This document shows positions 54,465 through 64,000 of a stretch of DNA of 64,000 nucleotides, piece after piece; the first letter of the stretch is position 1, and each line of letters opens with the position of its first letter. Source of the DNA: Chamaelirium japonicum (Eukaryota; Streptophyta; Magnoliopsida; Liliales; Melanthiaceae); contig OX393557.1 of NCBI GenBank assembly GCA_947650365.1, forward strand, positions 47,585,979-47,649,978, in the 5' to 3' direction. Both the position numbers and the translations under genes were made by a program. The notes under the pieces were generated by a model that worked only from the letters and a program-made list of their open reading frames with translations, ran no database searches and was not told the DNA's origin.

Positions 54465-55009
54465 GGTGAACCGACCGAGCCTCGACGGTCAATCGCACCG
54501 AGCCACGCCAGCAACCAACCCCTGGCCGCTCCTCCACTTAGCCCGGACCGGCGATACCGACCCCCGATCGCAGCCCTCCCCCGCCGACACCGGAGCCGAA
54601 GGCGAAGGGGGTGCCGGAACCGGAGGGGAAGAAGGGTGCGATTCACTGGTCGGGGCTGGGTGGAAGAGCGGCCAGGGGTTGGCTGCCGGTGTGGCTTGGT
54701 GCAATTCACCGTCGTGACTCGGTGGGTACAGCCCTCCCCCGCCGACGCCGGAGCCGGAGAGGAAGGGGGTGCCGGAGCCGGAGGGGAAGAAAGGTGCGAT
54801 TCACTGGTCCGGGCTGGGTGGAGGAGCGGCCAGGTTGGCTACCGATGTGGCTCGGTGCGATTCACTGTCGGGGCTCGGTCGGTTCACCGGAGAAGAGAGA
54901 GAGAGAGAGGAACACAGAGAGAGAGGGGAACCGTTCGATCCATCCCAATCGGACGGTTCTGGAGTTGTCCCGGATCTTAACAGTGCGGGACGTCCCGTAG
55001 GTGAAGAGA

Positions 55010-55012
<3 letters not shown>
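54304..55012. mobile_element. Foldback element E7 with GC-rich cargo
   Basis: The arms (GATTCTGTTCACCTACGGGA inward) match for about 110 bp with few differences and include AACCGTCCGATTGGGATGG and a CT/GA tract. The interior is GC-rich and holds a 158-bp direct duplication: GCCGGA-CCGGAGGGGAAGAA at 54611 and 54769. An open frame runs through the duplication (about 129 codons, Arg/Gly-rich) but no family is recognised. Confidence 0.85.
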
Positions 55013-55089
<77 letters not shown>

Positions 55090-55102
<13 letters not shown>

Positions 55103-55240
55103 GGCTGTTAGGATGCGGTGCGTGCGGCGCACCGCAGCAGCCGTCTGATGCACCGCTGCGTGCATCGCACGTACCGCAGCAGTGCATCAGACGGCTGCGG
55201 TGCGGCGCCGCACGCACCGCACGCCGCGCCTTAACATTCC
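55090..55240. mobile_element. 150-bp foldback element, copy 2 (E8)
   Basis: Begins after a short (GA)n with GGGCTGTTAGGATGCGG and ends CGCGCCTTAACATTCC. It is palindromic around GCATCGCACGTACC and shares CCGTCTGATGCACCGCTGCG with its relatives at 54068 and 56578. Confidence 0.9.
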
Positions 55241-55249
55241 TATATATAT

Positions 55250-55285
<36 letters not shown>

Positions 55286-55292
55286 CTATATA

Positions 55293-56777
<1,485 letters not shown>

Positions 56778-56780
<3 letters not shown>

Positions 56781-57416
56781 GACGGGGAGCCTGGACCTCA
56801 GGTGCAGCGTGAACGCTGCACCTGAGCCCGGATGCATGACACGTGTAACACCCGGCCAAAATCCCGAACGCATACAGCCCCCTCCGCGACCAATTGTTCG
56901 GGCCAAATATCAGCCGTCCGATTGATCGAATCGAACGGATGGCATTCGCCTGAGCCTCGCTGTTACTGTGGCGGCCACAGTAACAGCCTGGGTGAATCTT
57001 GTCTGTTTGATTCAGTCGATCGGACGACTGAAAGGATTCTCGCGATTACTATAGCGGCTACAGTAATCGCGAATTTTTTTTCAACCGCCCGATTCAATCG
57101 ATCGGACGGTTGAAATCATTCTCGCGATTACTATAGCCGCTACAGTAATCGCGAAGTTTTTTTCAATCGCCCGATCGACTGAATCGAATGGACGGGATTC
57201 AACCGGGCTGTTACTGTGGCCGCCACAGCAACAGCGAGGCTCAGGCAAATGCCATCCGTTCGATTCGATCGATCGGACGACTGATATTTGGCCCGAATAA
57301 TTGGTCGCAGAGGGGGTTGTATGCGGTCGGGATTTCGGTTGGGTGTTACATGTGTCAAGCATCCGGGCTCAGGTGCAGCGTTCACGCTGCACCTGAGGTC
57401 CAGGCTCCCTGTCCCC
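56778..57416. mobile_element. Foldback element E11
   Basis: The arms start GGGGACGGGGAGCCTGGACC and extend inward about 200 bp, including a local hairpin AGGTGCAGCGTGAACGCTGC and CAGCCGTCCGATTGATCG. The interior has four hairpins of one type: two GCTGTTACTGTGGC forms (56959-56987, 57207-57235) and two CGCGATTACTATAGC forms (57041-57071, 57123-57153), arranged symmetrically. No ORF. Confidence 0.9.
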
Positions 57417-57429
57417 ATATATATATATA

Positions 57430-57740
57430 CTAGTGCATGCCCGTGCCTTCGGCACTGCAGCGGGCCGCCTTCGGCGGCAAACCAACCCCCCCCCCCCCCC
57501 GCACCCCCCCAATCTGAATTGAAGGCGGCAACACACCTAACGGCAAAGCATTTTCAGCCTTCGGCAAGACCCCATCAATTATTACCACCCCCACCCATAT
57601 CGTCGTCTACGGCGGCAACACACCAGATCGTCTTCGGCAACAAAACACTTTCAGCGGTAACACCAGCCTACAGTAGCCCCGACTCGACAGACCGACGACC
57701 CAGATACCACTAATAGCAGGCAATATTGGGACATTCGCTC
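57430..57740 (-). mobile_element. Helitron 3' region and terminus
   Basis: On the minus strand it ends GCAGTGCCGAAGGCACGGGCATGCACTAG: a GTGCC/GGCAC hairpin ahead of CTAG (57430-57433), bordering (TA)n. The preceding 280 bp match 10235-10871. A C run (57487-57502) is present. The element extends rightward; its 5' end was not identified. Confidence 0.8.
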
Positions 57741-58160
57741 GCATTTTCAATGAAAATATAAACTCACAGGAAATAAAAGATTCAAATCGAACAATTGAAA
57801 TGATAAATATCATGATATCACAAAATCATAAAAAGGTAGAGTTTCATAAAATTATTAAAACATAATTCACAATTGGTTATAACACGCAATTGGTTTAATT
57901 GATGAATCATAACACTTGAAATGGAGAGATATAGAGAAGTGGATCTGCATCACACCCACATCACTGAAGAATCCCACGAACCATACGTCGAATGGATACA
58001 ATTTCTTTGTTTTCTGGATTTGCAAAGATAACGATATCTTGTCTTTGTCCATTGCTCCAAATCTCAGTGTAGATTTTTTGTAAGCCGTCCTCCTCCATCG
58101 AATCAATCGTTCGCAGATACTTAAGTTTTCTTATCCCAGTTGAAGTATCAAATGTCATGG
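57741..58160 (-). CDS. Unrecognised protein-like fragment in a Helitron
   Basis: A minus-strand frame at 57961-58158 encodes 65 residues with TGIRKLKYLRTIDSMEEDG, IYTEIWSNGQRQDIVIF and NPENKEIVSIRRMVRGIL and ends at a stop. Its non-repetitive composition looks like real protein rather than random AT-rich translation. I do not recognise the family. It is on the same strand as the Helitron end at 57430 and could be an exon of a Helitron-borne or captured gene. Whether it is expressed cannot be told. Confidence 0.35.
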
Positions 58161-58189
58161 GTTGTAGACTTTCTGCAATGGATACTGGT

Positions 58190-59750
58190 ATGGATGGGTT
58201 TGGGACTTTACTCCCCCAAAACTAAATGTTCTATCAACTCACCATATTAGAGAAAGAGGTGTGAGCTGACCGTGTTATATAAGTTTGCCACAGTAAATTT
58301 GCATTGTATTATATTTGACTACATATTTTGATTAATTAGAATCTACTCCCCTCAAAAGTAAATGTTCTATCAGCTCACGATCTAATAGAAAGAGAGAAGT
58401 AACGGAGAAGAAATATAGTTTTGGCGGTTGAGCTGACCGAACAGTTATTTTTGGTGGTTAAGTTTGAATAAACCTAGAAAAAAATCCCATATTAGTCACA
58501 TTTAGAGAGAGAATTTTGTTACCACTGAATTTTGTTACTATGATAAAGAATCATCAATCAAGGTAATAGTTAATAGAGACTTTATGCAATGGATACTGCC
58601 ATGAATGATAAGAAACAGAGAATGTCTTTAACTCCCAATCAATCTAACAAACACAGTTACACACTCAAAAAGAGAGAGAGAACAATCAATCCAACAAACA
58701 CAGTTACACAATAAGAAAGAGAGGGAACCTTGGGTGGGATGGGGTTGAGTTGATATAGAGAGGGAGATGAAAAACCGGTGGCGGTGGCTTGATCGGTGTT
58801 GGAAACCTGCAAAAATCAATGAAAATAAATCATATAGAAACAGATAAAAAGAGATATAAACATATAGAAAGAGATATCAATATCGATCATCAGCAAGTCA
58901 TCCATATCTACAAATTGTGCAAGGCTATGACATAAGTATTTAGAGAAAAAAATTAGTCTATAATTGCAGCGATTTATGAAAGAAAAACATTTATTAAAAT
59001 ACTAAAAGAAACTGGGATAAGTAGGACAAAGTAACATATTTGAACCCAATAATATTTGAACCCAATAAATCGATTTTCTTTATCACACCCACAACATCAC
59101 TGGAGAAACACTATCAGGTGCCTGAAGTAGAGGCGTAGAGCAATGAAAATTATTATTATCAAAACTATGGCAATGAAAGACACGATTATGTATGATTAAA
59201 AAGTATGTCGATCATCAGAGAGTATCACCTCTAAAACTGTAAAACCCAGAGATTGAACGTTAATCAGGAATTCGTGGGGCAGATGCTGAGATGGAATTGA
59301 GATAGTGGCATTTGATGGCAGGATCAACAGCAAGAACGCTTCTTTATACACGTGGTGCCTGAAGCTTCAATAGAAGTAAGATGAATTAGTGTTTATATAT
59401 GTAATTTTTTTTTTGGTAGAGATTATATATGTGAATTAGTGGGTATAGATTATTGTTTAAAGTCAAAAAAACCCATTTCACTGCACCACCATCCCCACCT
59501 CACTTTTCTTCATGCCTCTTCACAGTTTTTCTTTCCATCACAAATAGTCTCACACAACCCACTTCAGTGACCCACTTCACTGCTCCACCATCCCCACTTC
59601 ACAACACCAACGACTTCACTGCACAGAAGAGGTTTAAAACTTGAGGTACGCAACCCACTTCACTACCCACTTCACTGCACCACCATCCCCACTTCACAAC
59701 ACCAATGACTTCACTGCACAGAAGAGGCCGAGGACTTGAGGTAGTGGAAC
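58190..59750. other. Direct repeats, no gene recognised
   Basis: Two copies of a block of about 120-140 bp (ACTAAATGTTCTATCAACTCACC and AGTAAATGTTCTATCAGCTCACG, each followed by GAGCTGACCG) lie at 58215 and 58360. At 59480-59735 two to three copies of CACTTCACTGCACCACCATCCCC and AACGACTTCACTGCACAGAAG occur. Confidence 0.6.
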
Positions 59751-60304
59751 ACAACGGAGGGAATGTAGTATGTGGTGTGCGTGTGATTGTGTGTGTGTGT
59801 GAGAGAGAGAGAGCGTTCAAAAGAAAGAGAGAGAACATGTAGTGAGGTGGGGTTGGGGGTTTAGAGAGAGAGAGGTTCGGGATGGGGTTTAGAGAGAGAG
59901 AGAGAGAGAGTTTTTTTAATAAAAAAACTGAGAGAGACCTGGGTGGGGGTTTAGAGAGAGTGGTTTTAAAAAAAAAGCACAGAGAGAGAGAGAGAGGAGG
60001 AGAGGGTTGCAGGTTCAGGGTGGGGGTTTAGAGAGAGAGAGAGGGTTCGGGGTGGAAGTGGGGTAGGGTTTTAGAGAGAGATATTTTAAAAAAAAAAACA
60101 GAGCCGGGGTGGGGTTTAGAGAGAGAGAGAGAGTAGTGGAGTACAACGGAGGGAATGTAGTATGTGGTGTGTGTTTGTGTGTGTATGTGAGAGAGAGAGA
60201 GACCGTTCAAAAGAGAGAGAGAACCTGTAGTGAGGTGGGGTTGGGGGTTTAGAGAGAGAGAGAGAGAGAGAGGTTAGGGGTGGGGTTTAGAGAGAGAGAG
60301 CGTT

Positions 60305-60377
<73 letters not shown>

Positions 60378-60939
60378 TAGTGAGGTGGGGTTGGGGGTTT
60401 AGAGAGAGAGAGAGTTTCGGGGTGGGGATCTCCGGGGTGGGGTTTAGAGAGAGAGAGAGTTTCGGGGTGGGGATCTCCGGGGTGGGGTTTAGAGAGAGAG
60501 AGGTTTTTTTTTTTAAAAAACTGAGAGATAGAGAGAGAGACATGGGTGGGAGTTTAGGGAGAGAGAGAGAGATGTTTTAAAAGAAAAAACAGAGGACAGA
60601 GAGAGAGAGAGAGAGAGAGAGAGGGTTGCATGTTCGGGGTGGGGGGTTTAGAGAGAGAGAGGGTTGCAGGTGGGGGGGGGTGGAGTTTTAGAGAGAGAGA
60701 TGTTTTTTTTTTAAAAAATAGAGCCGGGGTGGGGTTTAGAGAGGGAGAATGGTATTTTTAAAAAAGAAACCGAGAGATAGAGAGATAAAGGCCTGGGTGG
60801 GGGTTTAGAGAGAGAGAGAGAGTTCAGGGTGGAGGTGATGGTTTACAGAGTTTTTTTTTAAAAAAACAGAGATATAGAGAGAGAGAGGGGGTTCGGGGTG
60901 GGGAAAAAAACAGGGGGGGTGCGGTGGTGCGATCGTTGT
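59751..60939 (+). repeat. GA-rich minisatellite field
   Basis: Repeated GGGGTGGGGTTTAGAGAGAGAGAG units with T/A runs (TTTTTTTAAAAAAA) and GTGTGTG pieces recur throughout. The longest (GA)n is at 60310-60373. The field runs into the assembly gap. Confidence 0.9.
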
Positions 60940-61439
60940 NNNNNNNNNNNNNNNNNNNNNNNNNNNNNNNNNNNNNNNNNNNNNNNNNNNNNNNNNNNNN
61001 NNNNNNNNNNNNNNNNNNNNNNNNNNNNNNNNNNNNNNNNNNNNNNNNNNNNNNNNNNNNNNNNNNNNNNNNNNNNNNNNNNNNNNNNNNNNNNNNNNNN
61101 NNNNNNNNNNNNNNNNNNNNNNNNNNNNNNNNNNNNNNNNNNNNNNNNNNNNNNNNNNNNNNNNNNNNNNNNNNNNNNNNNNNNNNNNNNNNNNNNNNNN
61201 NNNNNNNNNNNNNNNNNNNNNNNNNNNNNNNNNNNNNNNNNNNNNNNNNNNNNNNNNNNNNNNNNNNNNNNNNNNNNNNNNNNNNNNNNNNNNNNNNNNN
61301 NNNNNNNNNNNNNNNNNNNNNNNNNNNNNNNNNNNNNNNNNNNNNNNNNNNNNNNNNNNNNNNNNNNNNNNNNNNNNNNNNNNNNNNNNNNNNNNNNNNN
61401 NNNNNNNNNNNNNNNNNNNNNNNNNNNNNNNNNNNNNNN
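60940..61439. other. Assembly gap, 500 N
   Basis: Exactly 500 N's, so probably a fixed-size placeholder. The flanking GA minisatellite is the likely cause. Frames drawn across it are meaningless. Confidence 0.99.
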
Positions 61440-62641
61440 GCTCAGATCATCCACAATAAAATCTCAACATTATATGTATTTGTACATAGAGGCGGAGGCA
61501 ACTAAGGCTCAGTGGGGGCACTTGCCCCCATTGAGATTTGAAAGTTTAACGGTCAATTATGCTTTGCCCCCTAAAGTTTAGCTCAAAAAACACTTAACTC
61601 CCCTGTAATTTATTTTGTTTCAAATTGCTCCCTAAAGTTTGAAATTAATGTAGCACATTACCCCTTTTGTCAACTACTTACATTCCTCATTTGGTAATTT
61701 TTATATATCAAAACTTAATTGAAGGGGGCAAAATGTATTTTTTTGCATTTGAAAGGGAAAAAAATAAAAAAATCATCTCCAGCAACCCACCTCGACAGCG
61801 ACCTCGTAGTGCTCGTTGCTCGCAGGTCGCAGCCTCATGCGGGCACACCGACGCATCACATGGGCTGCTACTCTGTTAGGCTAATTTTTGATCGTCGATT
61901 TCCCCTGCATGACTACATCCAGGGTTCCTCAAAATAATAGCTTGGTAAGTTCTTCTACTCATGCTCGTATTATCATGAAAGGAGAGAATTTTAGGATTTT
62001 GAAATTTCTTGACCCCACTAAATGAATTCCTGACTCCACCACTGTTGGTACACAAATAAGCATTGATAGAGTTACCCATCCTTTTTTTTCTTATGTATTG
62101 TAATCAACAGCCAAATAGACAAGCTCGAAAAGTATTTTTTAAAATTGTTGCCTCCAATACATTTATTATTGAGCAGTTAATTGTCATATAAAATAAACAT
62201 TCATACACAGCACAAATATAAACATATGGGTCAGAAATCAGAATCATCAATGGTTGCGGCGGCCATTTTACTATGTTACGACCATGTAAATTTGATCTTC
62301 TTTTCAATACGCAGATTATGATGGGCATGTCCGAAGCCGTCCATACGATTAGATGACAAACGAATATGTCACCACGCAAATGACCCGGTTGCTTAGCCAT
62401 TTTTGCCACATCAGCTTTGGTGAGTCATTTTTGCCACATCGGACTCACCAAATGACATGTTGCTTGAGAGACAGAGAGAGAAGGGGGGGGGGGGGGGGGG
62501 GGGGGGATCGAGATCAATTGGCGGATTCTGCATCGTCTGATCATCGTCAAAGGATTCAAAATCGTGTGTGGGTATAACTGGCCGTGTGGGTTTTGATTGC
62601 TGAGCCGAATCCGCTCAGTAAAGTTGTTGAGTGGGTTTCTA
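61440..62641. other. Transposon-end-like DNA, no gene recognised
   Basis: GGCGGAGGCAACTAAGGCTC-GTGGGGGCA at 61490 and CTGACTCCACCACTG at 62029 resemble the ends of a common plant DNA element (GGGGGCA ... TGGCTCCGCC type). A direct repeat TTTTGCCACATCRG lies at 62400 and 62428. A G run of about 21 follows (62485-62505). Confidence 0.4.
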
Positions 62642-63490
62642 AGTTTTGGTGGGGCATCCATCCGTGGCGGACTGATGAATTGGCGACCTAGGTTCAAGGG
62701 GCCGTTTTCGACGGAGCATCTCCAGAAGCTTGGACAACTACTGGATGTCTTTGTGCGGCGTTAGCCTAATCTAAGAACCGAACTCGACGGGTTGGTGTTG
62801 GGCTACCTCGGGCGCCTTCTCGGTTCGCAGTCTCTATGGGTTCCTGAACTTCAGGCGGGGGGGGGGGGGGGGGGGTCCTGCTCACAGGCCAGGGCGATTT
62901 GGCGTGCAAGATACCCTCACAAGACAAGGATTTTCATGCTTCTCGCTTTCCGGGACAGGATCTTGACCATGGTCAACCTGATGAGGCAGAACCACCCGGG
63001 GGTGTCTATGTCAACTTGTGAATTGTGTGAGCTGGACGAGGAGTCGACCGACCACCTGCTCCTTTTTTGCGACTTTTTTCGACTGGTGTGGTCTCACTTG
63101 GTGGGTAGGCGCCCTTCACTGTGGTCCGTCAAGACTTTGTGGGGAACCTGGCGATGGAGATAGTTCTGGGGGCCAGACAAGAGGAAGTGGGACATCCTCG
63201 GTATCAGGATCTCGTGGGCAATTTGGCTCAAGCGCAATCGCAGGACCTTTCAGGAAAAGACTAGCACGGCGGAGGACGTCGTCTTGCATATCAAATCATT
63301 GGTCCACCTTTGGGCTTGTAACGCAGCGCCTGAGGCGCATGCTTTCCTCCTTGATCTCTGTAATCTGAGCCAGTTGGCTGATTGATCTCTGTAACTTCCT
63401 TTTAACCTAGTAAACTGGTAGGGATCCAGGCCGAACTCCCCCCTCAGCCACTTAGAGGGATTTCTCAAAAAAATATAGTTTTGGTGGGGC
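62642..63490 (+). mobile_element. 5'-truncated LINE insertion with 14-bp target duplication
   Basis: AGTTTTGGTGGGGC at 62642-62655 and 63477-63490 flanks the insert 62656-63476. It carries the C-terminal zf-RVT domain of ORF2: AIWRARYPHKTRIF, AFRDRILTMVNLMRQNHPGV, CELCELDEESTDHLLLFC, then after a frameshift AIWLKRNRRTFQEK and LLDLCNLSQLAD and a stop. The 3' UTR (AAACTGGTAGGGATCCAGGC, GAGGGATTTCTC) and a short A-tail match the copy at 21990-22893. A run of 17-19 G's at 62857-62874 is unlikely to be ancestral. Confidence 0.9.
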
Positions 63491-64000
63491 CCATATGGGG
63501 ACCCAACCGCTGCTTAGTTTACTGGAGAAGGTTTTTGAGGAATTATCAGTAATATGGTGGGCCACAGTGGTTGCTGAGCCCGATGTACATGCTCTAAGGG
63601 CGACCTCAACCGATATTATTAAAATACGGCGACGAGAAGTTGGGTAGGTGTTACAAAAAAAAAAACTCCAAAGACAAGACAAATTTATACTTAAAAGCAG
63701 CACAAAGATGGTGTGCTAGTTTTGGGATGTAGCAAACTCTTAACTCAGGACCAAGACCAAGACCAATGGAGATGTTCGGAGCGGAGCGGCCGACACCATG
63801 AAAATAATGCACCAAGAGCCATAACCATCACGCAGTGTCCCATCTACTTGGGGTCGACTTTATGAATTCTTTCTTCGCATGTCATTCCTGTTAAAAAGCA
63901 ATAATCCTCCGTAGAAAACCGACTACGCAGCACCTTGAAACAGGCACGAGCGATGGGAGACAAACGAGCCAACCTCCATGGAAGGCGGGGCTATATATTA
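63491..64000. other. No feature recognised
   Basis: Single-copy looking, with no ORF of a known family. The only low-complexity item is an A10 tract at about 63655. Confidence 0.5.

Noticed and set aside
60858..61581. Open frames through the N gap
   Set aside because: The residues are unknown; the frames exist only because N's contain no stop.

Overview
The window is nuclear DNA from a flowering plant. The evidence is a complete plant family-1 UDP-glycosyltransferase with an intact 44-residue PSPG box, a nuclear-type tRNA-Leu, and remnants of every major class of plant transposon (CACTA, PIF/Harbinger, hAT, Helitron, L1-type LINE). The GC-rich, intronless UGT against an AT-rich background would fit a monocot, but that is only a guess. 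Over 90% of the window is repeats, microsatellites and decayed mobile DNA. Only two loci look intact and host-like: the UGT gene (11065-12534, minus strand) and tRNA-Leu(CAG) (23881-23960, minus strand). A 500-base N gap lies at 60940-61439.

Layout. 1-7135 is the 3' part of a CACTA element. It holds a decayed multi-exon transposase-associated gene, a satellite of about 24 copies of a 181-bp unit, and a subterminal region rich in TTACCGACGG repeats. 7136-10872 is LTR-retrotransposon debris, GA/CT microsatellites and a Helitron 3' end. The UGT gene follows. 12940-16838 is a dead PIF/Harbinger element whose transposase is accompanied by a Myb-like ORF. 17880-24601 holds LINE fragments, MITEs and the tRNA gene. 

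26902 to at least 37.2 kb is a minus-strand autonomous-type Helitron. Its Rep/helicase gene is mutated and is split by a 3.1-kb LINE-derived insertion that carries ORF1 but no reverse transcriptase. Exon fragments of host genes lie in or next to Helitron-like DNA: a SAPS-domain phosphatase-associated protein (27.6-27.9 kb), an ABC1-family kinase (39.3 kb) and a CDKA-type kinase (49.4-49.7 kb). The last is upstream of a plus-strand Helitron 3' end at 53145.

The most unusual feature is two chains of palindromic (foldback) elements that sit inside (TA)n microsatellites and are separated from each other by nothing else: 43653-45804 (three elements) and 53146-57429 (seven elements). The second chain is closed on both sides by Helitron 3' termini pointing into it. 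Although their terminal inverted repeats differ, most of these elements share a CCGTCCGAT-type subterminal motif, and three of them share a hairpin built on GTTACTGTAGC / GCTACAGTAAC. The arrangement resembles the rice 'Micron' MITEs that target (TA)n, but several distinct element families appear to use the same landing platform here. 

The last 6 kb holds another Helitron end, GA-rich minisatellites, the gap, and a second 5'-truncated LINE (62656-63476) of the same family as the one at 22004-22879.
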